Shown: positions 40,645 through 49,525 of the stretch, piece by piece
Layout of the letters: each line of letters opens with the position of its first letter
How positions within the stretch are numbered: position 1 is the stretch's first letter
Assembly: GCF_014930365.1 (NCBI RefSeq)
Contig: NZ_JABXWI010000027.1
Location: 38,218-102,217 of the forward strand
Length of the DNA: 64,000 bases
Direction: 5' to 3'
Source: Streptomyces caniscabiei
Lineage (GTDB): Bacteria; Actinomycetota; Actinomycetes; Streptomycetales; Streptomycetaceae
The notes under the pieces: model-generated
Database searches by the model: none
What the model was told of the DNA's origin: nothing
Seen by the model: only the letters and a program-made list of their open reading frames with translations
Made by a program: the position numbers and the translations under genes

Positions 40645-42231
40645 ATGACTTCGTTCCGTCCTGCCCCGTCCTGGCTGGCCGACGCCGTCTTCTACCAGAT
40701 CTATCCGCAGTCCTTCGCCGACTCCGACGGGGACGGCCTCGGGGATCTCCCCGGGATCACCGACCGTCTCGACCATCTGTCCTGGCTGGGCGTCGACACC
40801 GTCTGGCTGAACCCCTGCTTCGTCTCACCGTTCCGCGACGCCGGGTACGACGTCGCGGACTATCTGAACGTCGCCCCGCGCTACGGCTCCAACGACGACC
40901 TGGCGCGGCTGGTCGACGAGGCGGGCCGCCGGGGCATCCGGATCCTGCTGGATCTCGTCGCCGGCCACACATCGATCGACCACCCGTGGTTCCGCGCCTC
41001 CGCGAACGACCCGGACGACCACCGCTACATCTGGACCGCCGAGGGCCAGCCCGACGGCTTCGTCGTCTCCCCCGGCACCCGGCCGGGCGCGTACCTCCCG
41101 AACTTCTTCGACTCGCAGCCCGCCCTCAACTTCGGTTACGCGCGCGCTCGTCCGGCCGAGCCGTGGCGGCTGCCGGTCGACGCCGACGGGCCGCGCGCCA
41201 ACCGCCGCGCCCTCCGCACGGTCATGGACCACTGGCTGAGCCTCGGTCTGTCCGGCTTCCGCGTCGACATGGCCGCGTCGCTCGTCAAGGACGACCCGGA
41301 CCGGACCGAGACCGCCCGCATCTGGACGGAACTGCGGCACTGGCTGGACACCGCCCACCCCGACGCCGTGCTGCTCGCCGAGTGGGGCGAGCCGGAGGTG
41401 TCGGTCCCGGCCGGTTTCCACGCCGACTTCTTCCTCCACTTCGGCGGCCCCACCGACGGCCTCGCCCTGCGCTCGCTGTGGAACAACGGCGGCGGCACGG
41501 TCCACGCGGACTGGGACCCGCTCGACTGCTTCTTCGACGCGGACGGCGGGGGCTCACCGCGACCGTTCGTCGAGGCCTGGCAGCGGGCGACCGCGGCCGT
41601 CGACGGGGCGGGGTTCGTCTCCCTGCCCACCGCCAACCACGACTTCTCCCGCCTCAACTGCGGCCCCCGCACCCCCGACCAGCTCCCCGCGGCCTTCGCC
41701 TTCCAGCTGACCTGGCCGACGCTGCCGGCGATCTACTACGGCGACGAGATCGGCATGCGCTACCTCCCGGGCCTGCCCGACAAGGAGGGCAGCGTCCTCG
41801 GCCCCGACTACAACCGCGCGGGCTCCCGCACCCCCATGCAGTGGGACGACACCCCGAACGCGGGCTTCTCCACCGCCCCCGCCGACCGCCTCTACCTGCC
41901 CGTGGATCCCTCCCCCGACCGCCCGACCGTCGCCGCCCAGCGCGCCGACGCCGACTCGCTCCTCCACCTCGTCCACCGCCTGATCGCCCTGCGCCGCCGG
42001 ACCCCCGAACTGGGCTCCGGCGGCTCGGTGGAGGTGCTGCACACGGGATACCCGTTCGTGTACGTGCGGGGCGGGCGGTATCTGGTCGTGGTCAACCCCC
42101 AGCGCAGCCAGGCGAGTTCGCCGAACGAGCGTGCCGTCCGCGACACCCTGGAGGGGCAGGGCGTCGAGATCGCGGACGGCACCATCACCGCACGGGGCTT
42201 CGGGTTCGGGATCTTCGAACTCGACGGCTAG
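40645..42231 (+). CDS. Alpha-glucosidase / oligo-1,6-glucosidase-like GH13 enzyme
   Basis: 528 residues from ATG 40645; ATG 40633 is in frame, but TATGGT there fits a -10 for a leaderless start at 40645. GH13 regions: AVFYQIYPQSFADSDGDGLG, LLDLVAGHTSIDHPW, nucleophile Asp208 in GFRVDMAAS, acid Glu246 in LLAEWGEPE, third Asp333 in TANHDFSRL. QIYPxSF plus these regions indicate cytosolic exo-acting glucosidases or trehalose-type enzymes; no signal peptide. No sugar ABC transporter adjoins. The C-terminal beta domain is short. Confidence 0.9.
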   Translation: MTSFRPAPSWLADAVFYQIYPQSFADSDGDGLGDLPGITDRLDHLSWLGVDTVWLNPCFVSPFRDAGYDVADYLNVAPRYGSNDDLARLVDEAGRRGIRILLDLVAGHTSIDHPWFRASANDPDDHRYIWTAEGQPDGFVVSPGTRPGAYLPNFFDSQPALNFGYARARPAEPWRLPVDADGPRANRRALRTVMDHWLSLGLSGFRVDMAASLVKDDPDRTETARIWTELRHWLDTAHPDAVLLAEWGEPEVSVPAGFHADFFLHFGGPTDGLALRSLWNNGGGTVHADWDPLDCFFDADGGGSPRPFVEAWQRATAAVDGAGFVSLPTANHDFSRLNCGPRTPDQLPAAFAFQLTWPTLPAIYYGDEIGMRYLPGLPDKEGSVLGPDYNRAGSRTPMQWDDTPNAGFSTAPADRLYLPVDPSPDRPTVAAQRADADSLLHLVHRLIALRRRTPELGSGGSVEVLHTGYPFVYVRGGRYLVVVNPQRSQASSPNERAVRDTLEGQGVEIADGTITARGFGFGIFELDG

Positions 42232-42269
42232 CCGGGCGCGCCACGGCCGCCCGCGCCGCCGCCGTACCG

Positions 42270-44108
42270 CTACGGCGCGGGCGAGCCGGCCGTCTTCGGC
42301 TCCTCTCCGTACGCCGTCAGGAAGCGGTCGCGGAAGGTGTCCATGCGCCAGACGGGGGCGTCGTCGCCGGGACGCAGTCCGTCCGACCAGCCCCAGTCGG
42401 CGATCCGGTCGAGGACCTCGGGGTCGTGGGCCACGACGGTGACCGGTACGTCGTGGCTCGCGCCGTTGCCGCTGACGCTGGCCATCGGCTGGTGGTCGCC
42501 GAGGAAGACCAGGACGGTGTTCTCGTCCCCGTACTTCTCCACGTACCGCAGCAGGCTGTGCAGCGAGTACTGGACGGACTTGCCGTACTCCTCCTTCACC
42601 TTGACGGGGTCGGTGAACACGTCCGCGGGGTCCTTGCCGGCCTTCTCGATGTCCCGGTAGACGGAGCCGTCGCCGACCTCGTCCCAGCCGACCGTCTTCG
42701 GCAGCGGGGCCCACGGCTGGTGACTGGAGGTCAGGATGATCTCCGACATCAGCGGCTTGTCGCCCTTCTTCGCGGCCTCCAGACGCTCGAACGCGCTGAG
42801 GGCGTACTGGTCGGGCATGGTCGACCAGCTGAACTTCGGCCCCTGGTAGCCGAGATCGCGGGAGTCGTAGACCTTGTCGAGGCCGTAGAAGTCGCCCTCC
42901 GGCCAGTTCTTCTGCACCCCGGGCACGATGCCGACGGTCCGCCAAGCGCCGCTCCTGTGGAACGCGCCGGGCAGCGTGAGGCGTTCACCGGCGGTGACGG
43001 TGCGGTAGCGGCTCTGGTTGTCGATCCACAGGCCCGTCAGGAACGTGGAGTGGCCGAGCCAGCTGCTGCCGCCGTACGTCGCGGAGGTCAGCCAGCCGCT
43101 CTTGGCGGCGAACCCGGCCTCGGCCAGGGCCTTGCCCTCCTCGTCGAGGGCGGCGTTCACGCCGGGAGCGATGGCCGGCTCCTCCAGGGCCGCGCGGCCG
43201 TAGCTCTCGATGAAGGTGATCATGACGTCCTTGCCGCGCAGTCCGGTCAGCAGCCGGTCGGCGGGCACGTCGGCGAACGCGTCCTTCTTGGCCTCCGCGG
43301 CGAACGCGGCCTCGTCCCGCAGGGTCTCCTGGACCCGGCCCCAACGGTCCTGCACGAAACCGATGGTGTTGCGGGAGGCGACCGCCGTGTTCCCGATCGG
43401 CGTCAGCCCGAGCGCCGCGCAGGTGATCCACACGGTACCGACGACGATCGTGCCCCGGGTCGCCCGGTCCCGGTCGCGGACCAGGAGGCCGACGAGCCGT
43501 ACGACCGCCAGGGCCATGACGACGAACAGCAGCAGCACCAGGACGACGAGACCGACCACGGCGGCCGTCGCGCCCGTCGAGCCGAGCGTGTCCTGGACGT
43601 ACGACTCGGCGTCGTCCAGCAGGCCCCAGTCGAGGACGACGTTGAAGCCCCGGCCGAGGAACTGGTTGAAGCCGATGTCGAGCGCCTTCACCACCATCAG
43701 CGCGGCCAGGCCGACGCCGATGACGACCGCGGCGACCAGCCTCGGCCGCCGGGGCAGCACCAGCATCAGGGCGGCGGCGAGGACCGGTTCCACGGGAACC
43801 CGGAGGAACTGCCGTGCCTCGAAGTACTCGACCTTGCCGGGCATCAGCAGCGCGAAGAACACCAGGGCGGCGGCCAGTGCCGTGACACCCCACGACACGC
43901 TCCGCGCGGCGACCGGGTACTTCTCCTGGAAGGCCGTCCGGTACCGCCGCCATCGACGGACGGGGGCGGCGGGCGCAGCCGGTGCGGCCTCCGCCGACGG
44001 CTCGCTCGCCTCGTCCTTCCCGGCCGCCTCGTCCTTCCCGACCGTCTCGTCCGTGTCGGACGATGTGTCCGCGTCGGGTGATGTGCTGGAGCGCGTGAAG
44101 AGCGACAC
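42270..44108 (-). CDS. LTA-synthase-like membrane sulfatase-domain protein
   Basis: 612 residues from GTG 44108, preceded by GGAAGGA at ideal distance (ATG 44150 lacks one). An acidic Ala/Glu-rich cytosolic segment precedes about five helices (80-230), followed by an extracytoplasmic alkaline-phosphatase/sulfatase domain: DVMITFIESYGRAALEEP (metal), a Thr-containing SATYGGSSWLGHSTFLTG segment near the expected nucleophile, and VLVFLGDHQPMASV (metal). Related proteins transfer phosphoglycerol or phosphoethanolamine to envelope polymers. It probably decorates a wall or lipid glycopolymer; substrate unknown. Confidence 0.88.
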   Translation of the reverse strand: MSLFTRSSTSPDADTSSDTDETVGKDEAAGKDEASEPSAEAAPAAPAAPVRRWRRYRTAFQEKYPVAARSVSWGVTALAAALVFFALLMPGKVEYFEARQFLRVPVEPVLAAALMLVLPRRPRLVAAVVIGVGLAALMVVKALDIGFNQFLGRGFNVVLDWGLLDDAESYVQDTLGSTGATAAVVGLVVLVLLLFVVMALAVVRLVGLLVRDRDRATRGTIVVGTVWITCAALGLTPIGNTAVASRNTIGFVQDRWGRVQETLRDEAAFAAEAKKDAFADVPADRLLTGLRGKDVMITFIESYGRAALEEPAIAPGVNAALDEEGKALAEAGFAAKSGWLTSATYGGSSWLGHSTFLTGLWIDNQSRYRTVTAGERLTLPGAFHRSGAWRTVGIVPGVQKNWPEGDFYGLDKVYDSRDLGYQGPKFSWSTMPDQYALSAFERLEAAKKGDKPLMSEIILTSSHQPWAPLPKTVGWDEVGDGSVYRDIEKAGKDPADVFTDPVKVKEEYGKSVQYSLHSLLRYVEKYGDENTVLVFLGDHQPMASVSGNGASHDVPVTVVAHDPEVLDRIADWGWSDGLRPGDDAPVWRMDTFRDRFLTAYGEEPKTAGSPAP

Positions 44109-44452
44109 GCGACGTTCCTTCCGTGCGAAGACCGCTGGCGGTGCGCCCATCTGTACGGGGGGCTCGCGAGATCAGTTCAACGGCCACGGGTAAGCCATCG
44201 GTAAGGAATCCCCCGACGAACGGCCACTGGTGGTGGTACATTGGCCTTGGCACGTGTGTTTCGCCCTTCTCGGGCGCCGGTGCCGCTCTCTCATCCTCGG
44301 CTTCCGAGGACTCTTCCGCTGAACCGCCCGTCGGGTTCCGACAGGCCGTCAGTTTTCCCGCACCGTCCGCGCCCCACCGGGCCGCCTCATGGACGTATGC
44401 CTTCCCCCCCTTCCTCGCGTTTCTCCGACGTCCTCGAAAGGACCCCCCACTC
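44109..44452 (+). promoter_or_regulatory. Divergent region and pyrimidine-rich leader of the Rho paralogue
   Basis: 344 bp. TACATT near 44236 in an AT-richer patch is a plausible -10, giving a leader of about 210 nt. The last 60 nt before the gene are almost all C and T with few G (44390-44440), like a Rho-utilisation site. That suggests autogenous control by termination, as known for other rho genes. No riboswitch consensus was recognised. Confidence 0.45.
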
Positions 44453-45595
44453 ATGACCACCACCACACTCGAACGCACGTCCACCGATCCCCGGCCCCCG
44501 GCCCGGGTCACCGGCGTCCTGGAGACCGCGCAGGGCGGACAGGGCCGGCTGCGCGTCGAGGGCTGCCTGCCCACTCCGGCCGACCCCCAGGTCCCCGCCG
44601 CGCTCGTCCGCCGGTACGGCCTGCGCAAGGGCGACACCGTCGAGGGCACGCACGACGGCCGGCGCGTCCTCACCGAGGTCGAGCGGATCAACGGCCGTAC
44701 GCCGCAAGAGCTGCGCGGACGCCCGCACTTCCACGACCTCACCCCGCTGCACCCGCGCGAGCGGCTGCGGCTCGAACACCCGGCGAGCGGCCTGACGGGC
44801 CGTCTGGTCGACCTGGTCGCCCCCGTCGGCAAGGGGCAGCGCGGACTGATCGTGGCGCCGCCCAAGACCGGCAAGACCGTCCTGCTCCAGCAGGTGGCCG
44901 CCGCGGTCGCCGCCAACCACCCCGAGGCCCGCCTGATGGTGGTCCTGCTCGACGAACGGCCCGAGGAGGTGACCGACATGCGGCGCTCCGTGCGGGGCGA
45001 GGTGTACGCCTCGACGTTCGACCGGTCCCCCAAGGAGCACATCGCGCTCGCCGAACTCGTCGTGGAGCGCGCCAAGCGGCTCGTCGAGCAGGGTGAGGAC
45101 GTCGTGATCCTCCTGGACTCGCTGACCCGGCTGTGCAGGGCGCACAACAACGCGGCCGCGTCCGGTGGCCGCACCCTCAGCGGCGGGGTCGACGCCGCCG
45201 CCCTGCACGGCCCCAAGCGGCTCTTCGGCGCCGCCCGGCTGACCGAGGAGGCCGGTTCCCTCACCATCCTGGCCACCGCCCTGGTGGACACCGGCTCCCG
45301 CGCCGACGGCTTCTTCTTCGAGGAGCTCAAGGGCACCGGCAACATGGAACTCCGCCTGGACCGCGCACTCGCCGACCGGCGGGTCTTCCCGGCCGTGGAC
45401 ATCACCCCGTCCGGCACCCGACGCGAGGAACTCCTCTTCACAGCGGGCGAGTTGACGGCCGTACACGGTCTGCGGCGGGCCTTGCGGTCACGCGAGGGGC
45501 AGCCGAACCTGGAGGCGCTGCTGGAGCGGCTGCGCGCCACGCCCGACAACGCGGCCTTCCTGCGGCAGGTGCGGCCCACGCTGCCGGCGGCATGA
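44453..45595 (+). CDS. rho: Short Rho-type termination factor paralogue
   Basis: 380 residues. Begins directly at a cold-shock-like domain (RVTGVLETAQGGQGRLRVEG, YGLRKGDTVEGTHDGRR), without the N-terminal helical domain and long Arg/Asp-rich insert of the main Streptomyces Rho. The ATPase part is intact: GLIVAPPKTGKTVLLQ (Walker A near 136), VVLLDERPEEVTDM, VVILLDSLTRLCRAHN, ELKGTGNMELRLDR. The RNP1 motif, normally G-F/Y-G-F-L-R, reads GQGRLR, so the aromatic RNA-stacking residues are lost. It is probably a second, divergent Rho. Ribosome site GAAAGGA. Confidence 0.9.
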   Translation: MTTTTLERTSTDPRPPARVTGVLETAQGGQGRLRVEGCLPTPADPQVPAALVRRYGLRKGDTVEGTHDGRRVLTEVERINGRTPQELRGRPHFHDLTPLHPRERLRLEHPASGLTGRLVDLVAPVGKGQRGLIVAPPKTGKTVLLQQVAAAVAANHPEARLMVVLLDERPEEVTDMRRSVRGEVYASTFDRSPKEHIALAELVVERAKRLVEQGEDVVILLDSLTRLCRAHNNAAASGGRTLSGGVDAAALHGPKRLFGAARLTEEAGSLTILATALVDTGSRADGFFFEELKGTGNMELRLDRALADRRVFPAVDITPSGTRREELLFTAGELTAVHGLRRALRSREGQPNLEALLERLRATPDNAAFLRQVRPTLPAA

Positions 45596-45675
45596 CATGC
45601 GGCATCCGGGTGCTCCATCCGTGCGCTCGGCCCGGGCATCCCGGACTGGGGCACGCCCCTTCCTACGTTTTCGGT

Positions 45676-46902
45676 ATGACCATCGGATTCTCCTCCCGCG
45701 CTCCCCGTGATGCTCGCGCCCCTCGTGCGGGCCGCGCGCCCCGTGCGGCCCGCATCGCCGTGTGCTGCACCGCCGTCTGCGCGCTCGGGGCCCTGGCCGT
45801 CGCGATCGACCCCGAAGCGGTCGGCCCCCGGCCGGAGACGGGCGCACAGGACGCCAAGGCCGCACCGGGGTCACCGTCCCTGTACGGGCACGGGACACAG
45901 GTGCGGCGCCGGGCCGGGGCGCCCGAGGTGCCGCAGGACGTGTCCGCGGTGTCGTGGCTGGTGGCCGACGCCGGCAGCGGCGCGGTACTCGCCGCGCACG
46001 ACGCCCACCGCCGGCTGCCGCCCGCGAGCACGCTGAAGACCCTGTTCGCGCTCACCGTGCTGCCGGGCCTCCCGGCGGGCCTGAGACACACCGTGAAGAG
46101 GGAGGAACTGGCCGGCATCGGCGCCGGGAGCAGCCTCGTCGGCGTCCAGGAGGACCGCACGTACACCGTCGCCGACCTGTGGCGCGGAGTCTTCCTCAGC
46201 TCGGGCAACGACGCCGTCCGCGTCCTCGCCCACCTCAACGGCGGCTGGAAGGCCACCGCCGAGCAGATGCGGGACAAGGCCCGCGCCCTGGGCGCCCGTG
46301 ACACCCACGTCGTCTCCCCCGACGGCTACGACGCGCCCGGCCAGGTGTCGTCCGCGTACGACCTGGCGGTGTTCGGACGGGCCGGGCTGCGCAACGCGGA
46401 GTTCGCCGGGTACTGCGCCACGGCCACCGCGAAGTTCCCGGCGGGCGGCTGGTCGTACGGCATCCAGAACACCAACCGGCTGCTCACCGGCGTCGGTGTC
46501 GAGCGCTACCCGGGGCTGATCGGCGTCAAGAACGGCTACACCACCAACGCGGGCAACACGCTGATCGCCGCCGCGAAACGGGGCGGGCGCACCCTCGTCG
46601 TGACGGTGATGCGCCCCGAGTCGGGCGGTGGCCACGCCGTCTACGAGGAGGCGCGCTCCCTGCTCGACTGGGGGTTCGCCGCCGCCGGGCGGGTCGACGC
46701 GGTGGGTTCGCTCGTTCCGCCGCGTCCGGCGGCCGCGCCTCAGGCCGGCCCGGGGTCGCTGCCGGCGGAACGCGCGGAGGCGGCCGTGGTGACCGTTCCC
46801 GGCTGGCCGGTGGTGGGCGCGATCACGGGCGCGGCCGGCGTGGGCGCGGCGGCCGTGGCCCTCACGCTGCGGCTCAGGTTCGGTCGGTCCGCCCGGGGCT
46901 GA
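45676..46902 (+). CDS. D-alanyl-D-alanine carboxypeptidase (peptidase S11)
   Basis: 408 residues. An Arg/Ala-rich cytosolic start, a signal-anchor (IAVCCTAVCALGALAVAI), a linker, then the PBP5-type domain with PPASTLKTLFAL (S-x-x-K), FLSSGNDAVRVL (S-G-N) and GVKNGYTTNAGNT, where K-N-G replaces K-T-G. A second helix near 380-400 anchors the C-terminus. It trims the terminal D-Ala of peptidoglycan stem peptides outside the membrane. TACGTT 6-7 nt before ATG suggests a leaderless mRNA. Its 3' end overlaps the convergent glycosyltransferase gene by 163 bp. Confidence 0.9.
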   Translation: MTIGFSSRAPRDARAPRAGRAPRAARIAVCCTAVCALGALAVAIDPEAVGPRPETGAQDAKAAPGSPSLYGHGTQVRRRAGAPEVPQDVSAVSWLVADAGSGAVLAAHDAHRRLPPASTLKTLFALTVLPGLPAGLRHTVKREELAGIGAGSSLVGVQEDRTYTVADLWRGVFLSSGNDAVRVLAHLNGGWKATAEQMRDKARALGARDTHVVSPDGYDAPGQVSSAYDLAVFGRAGLRNAEFAGYCATATAKFPAGGWSYGIQNTNRLLTGVGVERYPGLIGVKNGYTTNAGNTLIAAAKRGGRTLVVTVMRPESGGGHAVYEEARSLLDWGFAAAGRVDAVGSLVPPRPAAAPQAGPGSLPAERAEAAVVTVPGWPVVGAITGAAGVGAAAVALTLRLRFGRSARG

Positions 46903-48035
46903 CCGACCGGCAGCCGCACCAGCAGACCGAGCGTGATCCACACATAGGTGTTGCCGCCCACGAAGCCGCCGATGCCGGACGCGTCGTCGAACCAGAGCCA
47001 GACGACGCTGCTGCACAGCACCCCGAACAGCGCCGCCGTGAGCGGCCGCAGCCGGCGGTGGCGCAGCAGGACGGCGAAGGACGGCAGCAGCCACACCAGA
47101 TGGTGCACCCAGGTGATCGGGCTGATCAGACAGCCGGTCAGCCCGGTGAGGGCGAAGGCGGCGATCCAGTCGTCGGCGCGGACCGCCGCCCGGGTCCGCC
47201 ACGCCCACACGCACACCACCACGAGCACCAGCGCCGCCCATACGACGCGGCTCGGTTCGTGCGGGGCCACGAGCCGGGCCAGGACGCCCTGCAACGACTG
47301 GTTGGAGACGTAGTCGAGACGGCCGACACGGCTGGTGTCCCACAGGGCCTCGGTCCAGTAGAAGCGCGAGGCGGCCGGGGCGATCCAGGCCGCCGCCGCG
47401 GTGGCGGCCGCGGCGACGGCGGTCGCGAGCCCGGCGGCCCGCCACCGCCGGGCGAGCAGCAGCAGTCCGATGAAGACGGCGGGCGTCAGCTTGACCGCCG
47501 CCGCCAGGCCGATGCCGACCCCCGCCAGACGCCCCCGGCCCGTGGCCAGCAGCCGGGCGTCGGCCAGCACCAGGGCCAGCAGCAGCAAGTTCACCTGCCC
47601 GAAGCTGAAGGTGTCCCGCAGCGGTTCGAACAGGGCGAGCGCGCACAGGGCGAGGCCGACGCCGTACCAGCCGTGCCGGCGCGGCGTCGATCCGGCCAGG
47701 ACGTACAGCACGACGGCGAGCGCCGCCAGGTTCAGCCCCAGGCAGAGGACGATCGCGGTGCGCAGGCCGACCAGGGCCATCGGCAGCATGACGACGGCCG
47801 CGAACGGCGGATAGGTGAAGCCGTAGGTCGTGCCCGGCACCAGGTAGTCGTAGACATGGCCGTCGTGATGGACCCAGCTGTCGATCGTGCCGTGGTAGAC
47901 GCGCAGGTCGAAGAAGCCGCGCAGCAGCGGGACGGTCGCGGTGAAGACGGTGACGGCGAGGGCCGCCCCGAGGAGGACGAGGAGACGTGCCCGGTCGCCG
48001 CGGGGCCGAAGCCGCCCCCGGTACGGTCCGCTCAT
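46740..48035 (-). CDS. Polyprenol-phosphate-mannose-dependent glycosyltransferase, GT87-like
   Basis: 431 residues from ATG 48035, overlapping the preceding gene by ATGA. About ten helices. DLRVYHGTIDSWVHHDGHVY holds the acidic loop-1 Asp typical of GT-C enzymes, and FTYPPFAAVVMLP follows, both marks of GT87 (PimE-like) alpha-mannosyltransferases; AAVKLTPAVFIGLLLL and DYVSNQSLQGVLARL are also typical. It adds mannose to lipid-linked acceptors on the outer face. The last ~54 residues are Ala/Thr/Pro-rich and overlap the carboxypeptidase gene on the other strand. Confidence 0.85.
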   Translation of the reverse strand: MSGPYRGRLRPRGDRARLLVLLGAALAVTVFTATVPLLRGFFDLRVYHGTIDSWVHHDGHVYDYLVPGTTYGFTYPPFAAVVMLPMALVGLRTAIVLCLGLNLAALAVVLYVLAGSTPRRHGWYGVGLALCALALFEPLRDTFSFGQVNLLLLALVLADARLLATGRGRLAGVGIGLAAAVKLTPAVFIGLLLLARRWRAAGLATAVAAAATAAAAWIAPAASRFYWTEALWDTSRVGRLDYVSNQSLQGVLARLVAPHEPSRVVWAALVLVVVCVWAWRTRAAVRADDWIAAFALTGLTGCLISPITWVHHLVWLLPSFAVLLRHRRLRPLTAALFGVLCSSVVWLWFDDASGIGGFVGGNTYVWITLGLLVRLPVGQPRADRPNLSRSVRATAAAPTPAAPVIAPTTGQPGTVTTAASARSAGSDPGPA

Positions 48036-49429
48036 GCCGTGCGCTCCAGGACCGGCGCCCGGGACGCCTGTTCGGCCTGCCACAGCACGACCAGCGCGAG
48101 GACTCCCCCGCACACCGCGAGGACGAACTGTTCGGTGTCCGCCGGGTTCCCGCTCGGCAGGACGGCGAGCGCGAGCACCCCGCTGGCGGCCGCGACCCGG
48201 CGCTGCACGGAGACGGTGCGTGCGGCGGCCGCGATGAGGAACAGGCCCCACAGGGCGTACCAGGGGCGGATCGCCGGGCCCAGCGCGGCCACGGCCGCCA
48301 GGCTGAGGCCGAGCGCGTACACCGGGCCGGGGCGCAGCCGGAACCATATGTGCAGCACGACGGCGAGTGTCAGCAGCAGTCCGGCGGCGCGCCACGCCGG
48401 GAGGGCGAGGGGGGCCAGGTCGCTGCCGAGGTCGTGCAGCAGGGTGCCGGTGGCGCGGCCCAGGACGGTGGTGGGCGACCAGTTCTGCGGGGACACGGGG
48501 GTGCGCAGGGCGGCGATCCAGCCGTATCCCGTGCCGGCCAGGGCGGTCGCGGCGGTCGTGGTGACGGCGGCGACGGCGAGGGTCGCCGTCGCCGTCCGGA
48601 TCCGTCCCGTACGGCCGCGCATCATCACCACCGCCACCAGCCCGAGCGCGGCGGGTGCCTTCACCAGCGCCGCGAGGGTGACCAGGACGACGCCGAGGAG
48701 GTACCGGCGGCCCCGCGCGAGGACCAGTCCGACGCCCAGCAGCCCCAGCATCAGCGCGTCGTTGTGGGCGCCTGCCACCAGGTGCAGGAGGACGAGCGGG
48801 TTGAGCGCGCCGAGCCAGAGGGCGACGGCCGGGTCGGTCCCGGTGTGCCGGGCGAGGCGGGGCAGCGCTGCGGCCATCAGCCCCACGCCGAGCAGGGCGA
48901 TCAGGCGCATCCCGATGAGCCCGGCCGGTATCCGGCCCTCGGTCAGGCCGGACAGCCCGGAGGCCACGGCGAGGAAGACCGGGCCGTACGGGGTCGCGGT
49001 GCGCCGCCACATGGGGGCCACCTCGTCGGCGAGCGGTCCGCCGAGGCGGGCGGGTCCGTGCAGGTAGACGTCCATGTGCGCGTCGACCATGGCGCCCTGG
49101 GCGAGGTAGCTGTAGACGTCCCGGCTGAACAGCGGGGGCGCGAGCAGCAGCGGTACCGCCCACACGGCCAGCACGAGCGACAGGGCGCGCGGCGTGGGTG
49201 GTTCGGGGCCCCGTATCACCTTGCCCAACAGCGCCCAGGCGGCGGTCAGCAGGACGACGCCGAAGTAGACACCGACGAGGCCCAGCGCGCCGCGCCCCGA
49301 GGCCGGCGAGAGCAGGTCCCGCACGGGGAGGGCTCCGGCGGTCTCCCCTCCGAGGGCGAGGAAGGCGGATCCGGCCAGGCCGAGTGCCTGGCAGCGGCGC
49401 AGATCGACGGGAAAAGCAATGGCCAGCAC
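48032..49429 (-). CDS. MptB-like alpha-1,6-mannosyltransferase
   Basis: 465 residues, about 12 helices. LFSRDVYSYLAQGAMVDAHM carries the GT-C loop-1 Asp motif (R-D-V-Y-S-Y-x-x-Q-G), followed by YGPVFLAVASGLSG and NPLVLLHLVAGAHNDALMLG, the core of the MptB family. These enzymes extend mannan chains with polyprenol-phosphate-mannose. Translational coupling to the GT87-like gene suggests one pathway, perhaps a lipomannan-like or wall mannan polymer. Confidence 0.85.
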   Translation of the reverse strand: MLAIAFPVDLRRCQALGLAGSAFLALGGETAGALPVRDLLSPASGRGALGLVGVYFGVVLLTAAWALLGKVIRGPEPPTPRALSLVLAVWAVPLLLAPPLFSRDVYSYLAQGAMVDAHMDVYLHGPARLGGPLADEVAPMWRRTATPYGPVFLAVASGLSGLTEGRIPAGLIGMRLIALLGVGLMAAALPRLARHTGTDPAVALWLGALNPLVLLHLVAGAHNDALMLGLLGVGLVLARGRRYLLGVVLVTLAALVKAPAALGLVAVVMMRGRTGRIRTATATLAVAAVTTTAATALAGTGYGWIAALRTPVSPQNWSPTTVLGRATGTLLHDLGSDLAPLALPAWRAAGLLLTLAVVLHIWFRLRPGPVYALGLSLAAVAALGPAIRPWYALWGLFLIAAAARTVSVQRRVAAASGVLALAVLPSGNPADTEQFVLAVCGGVLALVVLWQAEQASRAPVLERTA

Positions 49430-49525
49430 TCGGTCAGGCTGTCAACGCCGGGTGGCGCGCAGACGACGTCGTGCCCTCCGGGCGGGTACCGGGACGTGAC
49501 CATGAGCCGACCGCCGCCGAGCCGG

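Noticed and set aside
39816..44081. Very long open frame of 1421 codons on the plus strand across several genes
   Set aside because: It runs antisense or out of frame to a methyltransferase, a GH13 enzyme and an LTA-synthase-like protein that have clear motifs. Long shadow frames are expected at this GC content.
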